Positions 1-6,164 are shown, counted from the first letter of the stretch. The stretch is 10,502 bases of DNA from CAYSXS01 sp043817345 (GCA_043817345.1 JBDRGZ010000037.1:1-10502); one strand, 5' to 3'. Notes: a model not told the origin generated them from the letters alone. Program-made: numbers and translations.

Positions 1-30
1 AAGTTACAGGATTATTTAGATTAGTTAGTG

Positions 31-39
31 TGGTAAAAT
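31..39 (+). promoter_or_regulatory. Possible extended -10 promoter of tRNA-Asn
   Basis: TGGTAAAAT at 31-39 fits an extended -10 element (TGnTAnAAT). Transcription would start near 46, leaving a leader of about 23 nt before the tRNA. No good -35 is visible upstream. The rest of 1-68 shows nothing else. Confidence 0.3.
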
Positions 40-68
40 AGCCAAGTTCAGTTGAAAATTGAATATAT

Positions 69-143
69 TCCGCGGTAGCTCAATGGCAGAGCTCTTCTCT
101 GTTAAAGAAGTTGTTGCTGGTTCGAGTCCAGCCCGCGGAGCCA
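69..143 (+). tRNA. tRNA-Asn (anticodon GTT)
   Basis: Full cloverleaf. The acceptor stem TCCGCGG (69-75) pairs with CCGCGGA (133-139), G140 is the discriminator and CCA (141-143) is encoded. The D stem is GCTC/GAGC (78-81, 89-92). The anticodon stem CTTCT/AGAAG (94-98, 106-110) carries the loop CTGTTAA with anticodon GTT at 101-103. The T stem GCTGG/CCAGC (116-120, 128-132) has the loop TTCGAGT. It decodes Asn AAC/AAU. Its 3' half is the probable attachment site of the neighbouring element: the recombinase gene on the other strand runs into it as far as the anticodon loop. Confidence 0.97.
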
Positions 144-1658
144 CGTTGTATTATTTTGCGGTTTGGCAAGATAGAAATACGGTTTTTTCCAGTTCCAGCA
201 AGCCTTTTTGTTATTCCATATAAGGTTCTCACAGAAAATTTCAACCATTTCTCTTTTGTTTTCGGGTGAAGCGACCCTAAAGCGTTTAGTGATATATTTA
301 ACATTATCTAAAAAGCCAAACATCAGGCTTTTTAACTCGTCAACATAATTCTCACATTTAATCTGGCTTTCTCTTAGAATTTTTTCTTTTTCTTTACTAT
401 CTTCCATGAAAGCGTTGTAGTCTGATTTGTCGATTTCTTTTTCAATTAAGAACCTGCCGAGTTTTTTCTGATATTCTTCTTCATGAGTTATTTGATTAGC
501 TAGTTTTCTAGCTTGTCTTATATACTTTCCTTTATCTTCTTGGGTGATTTCAAAAACATATTCTCTAAGAAGTTTCCAGCGTTTTTCGTTGATTTGTAGA
601 ACCTCAAATTCCTTTATAAGGTTTTTTTCTAAGTCTTTTTCGTTAATGTAGGTAACTTTGTGCAAGCTCTTGCACGGTTCTTTCTTTTTACCACATCTAT
701 AGTAAGTGTGTCCTTTTTTGTGAGTGCCAGACATTGGCTGTCCACATTTTTGGCATTTTATTAAGCCAGTATAGGCGTATTCTCTGGTAAGTGATAATTT
801 GGGATGTTTTTTTATTTCAAATACTTTTTGAACTTTATAGAATAATTTTGATGAAATAATGGGAGGATAATTGCATGTATGTTTTTCACCTTCAAGAATT
901 GTTATTCCAGTGTATTGAATATCTTTTAGTCGATTGATAACGGTGTTTTTATGAAGTTTTCCACCTCTGTTATTATAAGAAGTTGAACGAAGTCCAATTA
1001 TATTAGCATATTCAGTAATTTCTTCTTGGGTATATTTACCTGTAGCAAATTCCTCAAAAAGCTTTTTTACCAAAGGAGCTGTTTTTTTGTCTAGTATCCA
1101 TCTTCTTTCACCTTTTTTACCTGCGCCTTTGTAACCTAAGATTGCTTTTTTTGATGGTTGTTTTTGGGTTAAAACTTTAGTTTTAGCAGATTCTTTAGAC
1201 CTAGCACTGGTGGCGTCGCTTGAATGTTTTGCTAGGGCAAATTCTATAGCAACCATTAGCTGGTCAGAATGAGAATCAGTAAAAATCTTATCGTGGGTGA
1301 ATATTTTATTGATTTTATCGTCTTGTAAATACCAGAGGATTTGACCTCCATCAAAGAAATTCCTTGCTAATCGGCTAATGTCATAACAAACTATCCCGTC
1401 AACTTTATCTTTATTGGTTTCGATATACTCAATCATGTTATTAAAATTCTCTCTAGCACTTGCTTTGTAGCCTGTGTTATCGTCTTGGAAGCTTTTAAGT
1501 ATGATAAGTTCGTGTTTATCAACTATTTCGTCAATAACCCTTTTTTGGTACTTGAATGAGGTGAATTGTCTATTAACCCTACCATCTTTTCTATCCTCTG
1601 AGGATTTTCGGATATAAGCGACAACTTTATATGGTTTATTTTCTTCTTGGTTTTCCAT
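102..1658 (-). CDS. Large serine recombinase (integrase of the element)
   Basis: 518-aa site-specific recombinase of the resolvase/invertase large-serine class, which cuts and rejoins DNA through a 5'-phosphoserine link. The resolvase domain (about 10-155) has the YIRKS motif with S19 as probable nucleophile (S20 adjacent), the DISRLAR segment (93-99) and the helix near 135-147. The Recombinase domain spans about 168-285 (ILGYKG at 173-178). A zinc ribbon follows with C302, C305, C322 and C329, then a charged coiled-coil-rich tail. Length is normal for the class. The last 13 residues, WLRGLDSNQQQLL, and the stop are antisense to the tRNA-Asn 3' half. W506 is the complement of the CCA end and TAA is the complement of 102-104 in the anticodon loop. 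ATG at 1656-1658 overlaps the upstream gene by 23 nt, so the two are probably coupled. The gene looks intact. Confidence 0.95.
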   Translation of the reverse strand: MENQEENKPYKVVAYIRKSSEDRKDGRVNRQFTSFKYQKRVIDEIVDKHELIILKSFQDDNTGYKASARENFNNMIEYIETNKDKVDGIVCYDISRLARNFFDGGQILWYLQDDKINKIFTHDKIFTDSHSDQLMVAIEFALAKHSSDATSARSKESAKTKVLTQKQPSKKAILGYKGAGKKGERRWILDKKTAPLVKKLFEEFATGKYTQEEITEYANIIGLRSTSYNNRGGKLHKNTVINRLKDIQYTGITILEGEKHTCNYPPIISSKLFYKVQKVFEIKKHPKLSLTREYAYTGLIKCQKCGQPMSGTHKKGHTYYRCGKKKEPCKSLHKVTYINEKDLEKNLIKEFEVLQINEKRWKLLREYVFEITQEDKGKYIRQARKLANQITHEEEYQKKLGRFLIEKEIDKSDYNAFMEDSKEKEKILRESQIKCENYVDELKSLMFGFLDNVKYITKRFRVASPENKREMVEIFCENLIWNNKKACWNWKKPYFYLAKPQNNTTWLRGLDSNQQQLL

Positions 1659-1908
1659 CTGAGATATTTAATTGAGTATCTAGGTTTAATCGATAATCGG
1701 TTCTTACTTTTTTACCCTTTTTATATCTTTCGTAAGTTTTTAAATTAACTTGAGTTTCAGTGATAAGTTTTTTGAATAATATAGGGATTCTTTTAAGGTC
1801 TAATAACAAGATTTCCAGCTCAGACTTTTTCATTTTAGGGAACTGAGCTTTGAGGTCTTTTAGAAGTAACTTTTTTTTCAAAGTGTCTGGAATTTGTTGT
1901 TGTTTCAT
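1636..1908 (-). CDS. Small basic protein co-transcribed with the recombinase
   Basis: 90-aa, strongly basic, cytoplasmic protein with no recognised domain. The N-terminal two thirds are predicted helical (about 8-62), and a Lys/Arg-rich tail ends in KPRRK. Its last 23 nt overlap the recombinase start in another frame, and it lies directly upstream on the same strand, so it is the first gene of a two-gene operon. Charge, size and position would suit a recombination directionality factor, an excisionase-like protein or a recombinase regulator. That is inferred from position only. The ATG at 1906-1908 is placed exactly where a TATAAT box (1915-1920, minus) would start transcription, so the mRNA is probably leaderless. 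Confidence 0.75.
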   Translation of the reverse strand: MKQQQIPDTLKKKLLLKDLKAQFPKMKKSELEILLLDLKRIPILFKKLITETQVNLKTYERYKKGKKVRTDYRLNLDTQLNISDGKPRRK

Positions 1909-1914
1909 AATTAC

Positions 1915-1920
1915 ATTATA
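1915..1920 (-). promoter_or_regulatory. -10 box of the recombinase operon
   Basis: TATAAT read on the minus strand, 6 nt before the ATG at 1908. The expected +1 coincides with the A of the start codon, which implies a leaderless transcript. No convincing -35 is seen. It lies back-to-back with the plus-strand promoter at 1939-1967. Confidence 0.5.
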
Positions 1921-1926
1921 TTAAAT

Positions 1927-1947
1927 TTGGACTTATTATTGGACTTA
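1927..1947 (+). repeat. Direct repeat TTGGACTTA x2 between divergent operons
   Basis: Two exact 9-nt copies (1927-1935 and 1939-1947), 12 nt apart, sit between the two divergent promoters. The second copy contains the -35 hexamer of the plus-strand promoter. The arrangement would suit an operator that controls both the recombinase operon and the toxin-antitoxin operon. The binding protein is unknown; the XRE protein at 3726 is one candidate. Confidence 0.35.
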
Positions 1948-1967
1948 GGTTTTCTATTTTGTATAAT
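1939..1967 (+). promoter_or_regulatory. Promoter of the 1979-3161 operon
   Basis: TTGGAC (1939-1944), a 17-nt spacer and TATAAT (1962-1967), with TG just before the -10. Expected +1 is near 1974, which leaves about 5 nt before the ATG at 1979. No ribosome binding site is present, so translation is effectively leaderless. A second TATAAT (1971-1976) follows but lacks a -35. Confidence 0.6.
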
Positions 1968-1978
1968 AAGTATAATAA

Positions 1979-2398
1979 ATGAAAATAAGTAAAAATTTCT
2001 TCCTACTTTGCGAAAGCACTATTTTAGATAAGTCAAATAGATTGACAATTGTTAATCTATATAACGCTGTAAATTCTGAAAAATTACCAGGTGATATGGC
2101 TCAATTTACGCTTGTAGCTAATTTGAAGGTTGGGGCGGAGAAGAAAGATAAAAAATTACCAGACAAAATAAACGTTTCTCTTGTTGTAAAATCTCCTTCC
2201 GGGAAAAATATTTTTAAGTTTCCTGAACAAGCTAGAGAAATTGATAAAAATAAAAAAGAGCAAGATATTGGAATCGTAATGAGTGTACAAAGACTTTCAT
2301 TGCCTGAATTTGGGAAATACAAGGTAAATTTATTAGTAGATGATAAAAAAGTAGCAGATTTTCCTTTTGAGTTTAGAAAAAAAGGTAAGGATAAATAA
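1979..2398 (+). CDS. DUF6941-like protein, first gene of the TA operon
   Basis: 139-aa soluble protein without signal peptide or membrane segment. The N-terminus (FFLLCES, then RLTIVNLYNAV near 21-31) and the later alternation of beta strands, ending in a strand pattern GKYKVNLLVDDK (111-122) and FPFEF (128-132), resemble the small all-beta proteins of family DUF6941, which I know from phage and mobile-element settings and which have no established function. The assignment is from memory of the pattern and is moderate. It is followed after 3 nt by the HicB-like gene, so the three plus-strand genes form one operon. It may be an accessory of the toxin-antitoxin pair or independent element cargo. 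The start is ATG at 1979, just behind a strong promoter. Confidence 0.75.
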   Translation: MKISKNFFLLCESTILDKSNRLTIVNLYNAVNSEKLPGDMAQFTLVANLKVGAEKKDKKLPDKINVSLVVKSPSGKNIFKFPEQAREIDKNKKEQDIGIVMSVQRLSLPEFGKYKVNLLVDDKKVADFPFEFRKKGKDK

Positions 2399-2401
2399 AA
2401 T

Positions 2402-2887
2402 ATGCAAACTGCACGGGATTTATTTGAAGGTCTTGAGGGAGAATCTTTAGAGGCGTATAGTGAGGTTTCGTCTACATTGGCACTAGTGAAAAGACAGGAT
2501 TCTACTAGATGGAAAAGTATGAATGACGATAAGCTTAATAAGCTAATTAGAGATTTGTGTGTTGGGTTTGCAAATCTTCAGGGAGAAGTGGATGAATTGA
2601 AAAAAGGGAATAGCTTATCTATTTCAATATATGACTTAAATAATTCAAAGTTTCAATTAAAGGTTCCCATGAGTGTTTTAGTTTATCAGGAGGATGGAAT
2701 TTTCTATACAGAACCTGCTGATTTTGAGATATTTGGTGAAGGTGAAACAGAAAAAGATGCAATTAATAATTTTAAAGAAGTGATTGTTGTATATTTTGAG
2801 AACTTGAGAAATTCAAAAGAAAAGTTATCAAAAAAATTATCTGCAAAGTTAAAATTATTAGAAAAAATGATATCTTGTGAAAACTAG
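2402..2887 (+). CDS. HicB-like antitoxin with N-terminal extension
   Basis: 161 aa. The C-terminal half (about 72-145) has the HicB pattern: a strand (PMSVLVYQEDGIFYTEP, 89-105), then the GEGETEKDAINNFKEVI signature (113-128) typical of the HicB partial RNase-H-like fold, then a long charged helix. HicB proteins bind and neutralise the HicA mRNA-interferase. The first 70 residues are helical, unlike anything I recognise, and make the protein longer than the usual HicB. No C-terminal HTH or ribbon-helix-helix domain is visible, so autorepression is uncertain. ATG at 2402 lies 3 nt after the previous stop, with a weak AAGGA at 2387-2391. The gene overlaps the next one by 11 nt. Antitoxin-first order is the reverse of classical hicAB. 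Confidence 0.75.
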   Translation: MQTARDLFEGLEGESLEAYSEVSSTLALVKRQDSTRWKSMNDDKLNKLIRDLCVGFANLQGEVDELKKGNSLSISIYDLNNSKFQLKVPMSVLVYQEDGIFYTEPADFEIFGEGETEKDAINNFKEVIVVYFENLRNSKEKLSKKLSAKLKLLEKMISCEN

Positions 2888-3161
2888 AACTATTAAACCG
2901 AAAATTGAAAAAAAACTGAATTCTTCTAAAGATGGTTTATCACTTAAATTAAGTAATAGAGACCATTTTATGTATGATGTCTTTTATAATAAACAAAAGA
3001 TTTGTGTTTTTAAAATTTCTCATACAAGCAAAGAGTATGGAAAAAGACTAATTGGTATGATGGCTCGAGGATTAGGAATAACAAGCAGTCAACTTAAGGG
3101 GATAGAAAAATGCATTTTTTGGGGCAAAGATTTTGTAAAAAAATCCCGCCTGTTGAATTAA
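2877..3161 (+). CDS. HicA-like toxin
   Basis: 94-aa basic protein starting at GTG (2877) inside the end of the antitoxin gene, so expression is coupled. The core DHFMYDVFYNKQKICVFKIS followed by H49 (29-49) and the later LIGMMARGLGITSSQLKGIEKC (58-79) match a HicA-like variant that I know beside HicB-like genes. It has a histidine-containing beta strand, a conserved S-H pair (48-49), then two helices with an ARxLGI motif. HicA toxins have a dsRNA-binding-like fold and cut mRNA. Classical HicA is about 60 aa with a GSH motif, so this is a divergent form. Its 3' end faces the next gene with only 10 nt between the stop codons. Confidence 0.7.
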   Translation: MKTRTIKPKIEKKLNSSKDGLSLKLSNRDHFMYDVFYNKQKICVFKISHTSKEYGKRLIGMMARGLGITSSQLKGIEKCIFWGKDFVKKSRLLN

Positions 3162-3171
3162 TTTAGATTTT

Positions 3172-3648
3172 TTATAACCAACCTTGTTTTGCTAATTCTT
3201 TATCGTAAGTATCTATTAAAATTACTTTCCAGGGCATATCTTCATCTGTTCTAAGCTTGTGTTCTACGCCTAGATAGTTAAAGTACTGCCAGGTGTCCTC
3301 TAATAGCCTTTCTTGCTGATATTCTTTGAGGTAGTACCACTTATCGTTGACAGTAAGGGTAATTATGAAATAGTTATCTCCAATAAGTTCAAGGTTGGAC
3401 TTAATAAAGATATCCATTCCCAGCGTTTCATTAAAACTATTAACAATATCAGCTCTTAATTTTTCTACTTTTTGCTCCATTTCTTGGTCGACTGTATTTT
3501 GTATAGTCGGCTGAGTTTGTGGTGGCGAAGCTTTTTTATTTGAGCTGAAGTAACTGCTTATTGAGCCTAAAATTCCTAGTCCAGAAATAGCAATGATTAC
3601 CCATATCCACCAGGAAGCACGCATAAACAAAGGTTTCTTTTTAGGCAT
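3172..3648 (-). CDS. Single-span membrane-anchored protein, function unknown
   Basis: 158 aa. A basic start (MPKKK) and one hydrophobic segment at about 13-33 (WWIWVIIAISGLGILGSI region) are followed by a low-complexity Ser/Pro/Gln linker (34-52) and a mixed alpha/beta domain of about 105 residues rich in Trp and Tyr (WYYLKEYQ at 103-110), ending in QGWL. Topology is probably N-in with the C-terminal domain outside. I recognise no family. It is transcribed away from the XRE gene at 3726, with 77 nt between the two starts, and converges on the HicA-like gene. It may be element cargo for the cell envelope. The start codon is supported by an extended -10 box at 3663-3668. Confidence 0.75.
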   Translation of the reverse strand: MPKKKPLFMRASWWIWVIIAISGLGILGSISSYFSSNKKASPPQTQPTIQNTVDQEMEQKVEKLRADIVNSFNETLGMDIFIKSNLELIGDNYFIITLTVNDKWYYLKEYQQERLLEDTWQYFNYLGVEHKLRTDEDMPWKVILIDTYDKELAKQGWL

Positions 3649-3662
3649 AAATTTGTATTTTA

Positions 3663-3668
3663 ATTATA
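3663..3668 (-). promoter_or_regulatory. Extended -10 box of the 3172-3648 gene
   Basis: On the minus strand the sequence reads TGGTATAAT, a perfect extended -10. The expected start is near 3656, which leaves about 8 nt before the ATG at 3648 and no Shine-Dalgarno sequence. Confidence 0.5.
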
Positions 3669-3725
3669 CCAAAAACAATACTTATAGTCTCTGGATACAT
3701 AGTCATCATTACTAAATACTTAAGT

Positions 3726-3935
3726 ATGACTAAAGTTCAGAAACAATTTGGCTTGAAGTTGAAAAAAATTAGACTGAAAAGGGGCTTTACCCAGGAATTG
3801 TTAGCAGATAAGGCTGGACTACATTTTACTTATGTGGGGCAAGCTGAAAGGGGATTAAGAAATATTACCCTAGAGACACTTTGGAAGTTTTCTAAAGCAT
3901 TGAGGGTTAAGGGTGGGGAATTGTTACCATTTTAG
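3726..3935 (+). CDS. XRE-family HTH regulator
   Basis: 69-aa protein that is almost only a Cro/C1-type helix-turn-helix. It has an opening helix (about 6-18), the FTQELLADKAG turn (21-31), recognition helix near 33-41 (HFTYVGQAE), the ERG signature (41-43), closing helices and the family-typical C-terminal LLPF. Such small XRE proteins act as dimeric repressors on their own or neighbouring promoters. It is divergent from the membrane-protein gene, so their 77-nt shared upstream region is the most likely operator. Its stop (TAG 3933-3935) overlaps the stop of the convergent gene (TAA, complement of 3932-3934). Confidence 0.9.
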   Translation: MTKVQKQFGLKLKKIRLKRGFTQELLADKAGLHFTYVGQAERGLRNITLETLWKFSKALRVKGGELLPF

Positions 3936-4450
3936 CTTGGTAGTAGATTAGAGTGTATGTTGGGACGTTTTCTTCCTATTTTTTGTCTAAATACTTCATA
4001 GATAGCTTCTGTTAGTTCATTAGATATACCTTTGGTTGATTCTGAGGTATTTTGTTGACTTTGTATTATTAAGTTATCGGGATAAAGGCTTCTTTCTGTT
4101 TTTAAGCCTAGTTTAATCATCCGAAGTAATAAGCTAGATTTGATTTCGTTTGGTTTGGTGATTTTTAGATATAATTTTAACCCCTTAAGACCCACTTCTT
4201 GTAGATATTTGGCTATTTCTGATTGCCTTATGATTAATTCTGTAGCTGAATCATAGGCTTTTTTAATAGCTGTTTCTCTGGCTTTTTCCCAGATTTTGTC
4301 TTTAGTTTGTTTCCATTTTTGATTCATGGAAACTTTTTTTACTTGACTAAGGCTAATACCATATTTAATAGAAATGTCTTTTAGAGACATCTTTTCGTCT
4401 TGTAAGTAGGTTTGGTAGGCTTCTAGCCAGTTAATTTTTGTTTTACCCAT
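3932..4450 (-). CDS. HTH protein resembling a phage terminase small subunit
   Basis: 172 aa, basic, soluble. The N-terminus (INWLEAYQTYLQDEK at 6-20, then SLKDISIKYGISLSQVKKVS at 22-41, then W46) is a homeodomain-like HTH laid out as in terminase small-subunit-like proteins: a W near the start, LxxIxxKYGIS, then a basic K-W segment after the recognition helix. Helices follow to about 125, then a polar tail with KIGRKRP near 157-163. Terminase small subunits recognise packaging sites. No large terminase, portal or capsid gene lies nearby, so it may instead be a DNA-binding or regulatory protein of the element. The assignment is by pattern, with moderate support. ATG at 4448-4450; I see no Shine-Dalgarno sequence. 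Confidence 0.65.
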   Translation of the reverse strand: MGKTKINWLEAYQTYLQDEKMSLKDISIKYGISLSQVKKVSMNQKWKQTKDKIWEKARETAIKKAYDSATELIIRQSEIAKYLQEVGLKGLKLYLKITKPNEIKSSLLLRMIKLGLKTERSLYPDNLIIQSQQNTSESTKGISNELTEAIYEVFRQKIGRKRPNIHSNLLPS

Positions 4451-4543
4451 ATGTTGTGTTTGTAAGACATTGCAAAAAATTTATTTTTTGGTTCTATATC
4501 GGTTTAAGATTCTTAAAATACAAAATGAGTAGTGAAGTTATTA

Positions 4544-5359
4544 TTATTTTAGCAATTTTCTCATTCCGATTGTAAATTTTTTCATACTTGTTTTTTTTCT
4601 GATTACTTCGTTAACTAGATAAATTAAGACACTTCTAATGACTTCTGCTTGTTCCATACATTCGTCGTCATTTTTACCATGCAATCCATGGCTTAAAGAT
4701 TTATGTAGAATTGCAAGTGGATTTAAATTGTCTGGGCAAAGAGAAGGAGGCAACATTTCTTTAACAAGTTCAATCTTTTTTTTAGCAACTTTTGTTTCAC
4801 TAACTTTTTTTAAAGCTTTCTTATATTCTTTTTTATCCGCTCCCTCTAGGAAATCAGCTATTGTCTTTAATAGTTCATCTATAATGCCTTCAACTATTTT
4901 TCTGTAATAGGCGTAGGAAGCAATACCGTAACTTTGTGATTCGCAAATTAACCCCTTTTTGTAGTAAATTTCATAATTACCTAAAAATTTTGTGAAATTT
5001 TTATCTGAATTTATATCCCAAGATGGAAATTGTCCTACTTTGATTGCATAAATACAGTCTGTTTCTTCATCATCTTTCTTTGTTAATTTTACTTGAGTTT
5101 TTATAAAGAAAAACCTTAAATATTCGTGACAGGCAGTGCACACATATTTTAGTCTAAATATATTTTCGTCAGTGTAAGAAGTTGGTGAATAATCTGTTTC
5201 AAAATAATCATTTACCATATTAAAGGTTTGTTTAGAGTTGCAATTTTTGCAGAACATATGAATTGCCGGCTTTGGTAGGTTTCGAATAAAGGTGTCCTTT
5301 ATTTTAAGATTAAACTTGCGGTAAAGAGGATATTCTTCTAGAAATTTTTTATTAGGCAT
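4544..5359 (-). CDS. Zinc-ribbon protein with DUF4145/HEPN-like C-terminal half
   Basis: 271 aa, soluble. The N-terminal part holds two Cys pairs, CKNC (37-40) and CTAC (74-77), on beta hairpins: a split zinc ribbon. The C-terminal half (about 142-256) is helical: SYAYYRKIVEGIIDELL (148-164), a lysine-rich linker, KIELVKEMLPPSL (195-207), and LHKSLSHGLHGKNDDECMEQ (218-237) followed by a hydrophobic helix. This YRRxxE...LLPPSL...LSxGIHxxxxxEC layout belongs to a recurring family of uncharacterised proteins close to DUF4145, whose fold has been compared with HEPN nuclease or scaffold domains. H224 and H227 are notable polar residues, but I see no full Rx4-6H catalytic motif. It may be cargo or a defence protein. 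It is the last gene inside the probable element. Confidence 0.75.
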   Translation of the reverse strand: MPNKKFLEEYPLYRKFNLKIKDTFIRNLPKPAIHMFCKNCNSKQTFNMVNDYFETDYSPTSYTDENIFRLKYVCTACHEYLRFFFIKTQVKLTKKDDEETDCIYAIKVGQFPSWDINSDKNFTKFLGNYEIYYKKGLICESQSYGIASYAYYRKIVEGIIDELLKTIADFLEGADKKEYKKALKKVSETKVAKKKIELVKEMLPPSLCPDNLNPLAILHKSLSHGLHGKNDDECMEQAEVIRSVLIYLVNEVIRKKTSMKKFTIGMRKLLK

Positions 5360-5383
5360 ATTGATTAGATATATTTTATCAAG

Positions 5384-5503
5384 ATGTATTCAAAATACCA
5401 ACTAATTGAAGGTTCTAACCATTGCTTGCTACTAAGTAATTGGAATTTTGATAAGGGGTTGGAGGATAATTTCCCCTCTGTTGATTTATTAAAACAGAAT
5501 TAA
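5384..5503 (+). CDS. Possible 39-aa ORF in the 5360-5615 gap
   Basis: ATG at 5384 opens 39 codons ending in TAA (5501-5503). The peptide is mixed and polar (starts MYSKYQLIEG, ends VDLLKQN) with no low-complexity bias. TATATT at 5370-5375 lies a suitable distance upstream for a leaderless start. There is no family, no Shine-Dalgarno sequence and no -35, so it may be chance or a remnant. The rest of the 256-nt gap holds a weak GGGG/CCCC hairpin (about 5455-5485) and the candidate attachment site. Confidence 0.25.
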   Translation: MYSKYQLIEGSNHCLLLSNWNFDKGLEDNFPSVDLLKQN

Positions 5504-5564
5504 TGTAATTTAGGTCTATTTTCATTACCTCTTGAACGTAGAAGGTTCTCACAGGGTATAGTCT

Positions 5565-5573
5565 GCGGAGCCA
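5565..5573 (+). repeat. Candidate far attachment site (tRNA 3'-end copy)
   Basis: GCGGAGCCA repeats the last 9 nt of the tRNA-Asn gene (135-143) in the same orientation. The flanks (T before, GTTGG after) match only loosely. It sits in a gene-free gap between the last element-like gene and a surface-protein gene, where a boundary would be expected. Confidence 0.3.
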
Positions 5574-5602
5574 GTTGGAACTTAATATACCCAAGTTAGG
5601 TG

Positions 5603-5608
5603 TATAAT
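5603..5608 (+). promoter_or_regulatory. -10 box of the 5616 gene
   Basis: TATAAT directly preceded by TG and 7 nt before the ATG at 5616, so the expected +1 falls on or next to the start codon. There is no Shine-Dalgarno sequence. No good -35 is seen at 17 nt. Confidence 0.5.
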
Positions 5609-5615
5609 TAAAACC

Positions 5616-6164
5616 ATGAAAAAGACTATTTTTTATGTTATTTTTGCATTAGTCGTTGGGTTCCTATCTTTTTTAGTCATTAGACCAATATTTATAAAAA
5701 ATAACCTGTTGAGTAATACTAATGAACAAAATGTAAGCAATACCACCGGCTGGAAAACTTATCAATTTGATAAACAGTATAAAAACGCATTTTTGCATTT
5801 TAAACTTAACTATCCTCAAGAATGGCAACCCAAAGAAGAAGGAGAAAGTGTCGGATGGTATTCTGGTGGAAAACAAAAGATATTTACCGTGTCATGGTTA
5901 CATCCTGATTTTGTCTATGATGTAGAGGGTATTTGCAGAGCCGGAATGTGTGACAAATTAGCAGAAATTTCAATAGCTCAACAAACTACTATTGAAATTT
6001 CAAAACCAACATCTGAAAGGCAAACAGCTATGAATCTACCAGACACTTTTTTGCTTGGCGAAATAGTTAAATCAAATAACACAATTATCCCAACATTTTC
6101 CACGGAAGTTTTATCTATTGATGAATTCAGAACAGTTCTTGCGACCTTTTCTTTTACTGACTGA
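5616..6164 (+). CDS. Membrane-anchored extracytoplasmic protein, PsbP-like pattern
   Basis: 182 aa. MKK and a hydrophobic segment (about 4-26) form an uncleaved signal anchor. No lipobox is seen. A polar linker (27-47) leads to an outer domain that begins with FHFKLNYPQEW-type sequence (LHFKLNYPQEWQ, 61-72), as in many small secreted proteins with a PsbP/Mog1-like alpha-beta sandwich ('F.lkYP.dW'). Two cysteines (C107, C112 region, ICRAGMC) may form a disulfide outside the cell. It ends in a strand LATFSFTD. The role is unknown, perhaps a cell-envelope or ligand-binding protein. It stands alone. The stop is TGA at 6162-6164. Confidence 0.75.
   Translation: MKKTIFYVIFALVVGFLSFLVIRPIFIKNNLLSNTNEQNVSNTTGWKTYQFDKQYKNAFLHFKLNYPQEWQPKEEGESVGWYSGGKQKIFTVSWLHPDFVYDVEGICRAGMCDKLAEISIAQQTTIEISKPTSERQTAMNLPDTFLLGEIVKSNNTIIPTFSTEVLSIDEFRTVLATFSFTD

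Larger units (their letters stand above)
144..5573. mobile_element. Probable integrated element at tRNA-Asn (left edge firm, right edge tentative)
   Basis: The left edge lies within or at the tRNA-Asn 3' half, because the recombinase gene reads through the CCA end into the tRNA. The cargo is the recombinase and its partner, a DUF6941-like/HicB/HicA operon, a membrane protein, an XRE regulator, a terminase-small-like protein and a zinc-ribbon protein. The right edge is set at GCGGAGCCA (5565-5573), the only copy of the tRNA 3' end I find in the window. Nine matching bases plus a near-match are weak evidence, and the true end could lie elsewhere or beyond the window. Serine recombinases need only a short shared core, so a long repeat is not required. 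Confidence 0.4.

Noticed and set aside
80..304. Minus-strand 74-codon ORF across the tRNA
   Set aside because: It overlaps the tRNA and the clear recombinase gene in another frame and has no independent support.
4638..4907. Plus-strand 89-codon ORF
   Set aside because: It lies wholly inside the zinc-ribbon gene on the opposite strand; shadow frame.
5455..5485. GGGG/CCCC inverted repeat as a terminator
   Set aside because: The stem is only 5-6 bp with a long loop and no T-run on either side.
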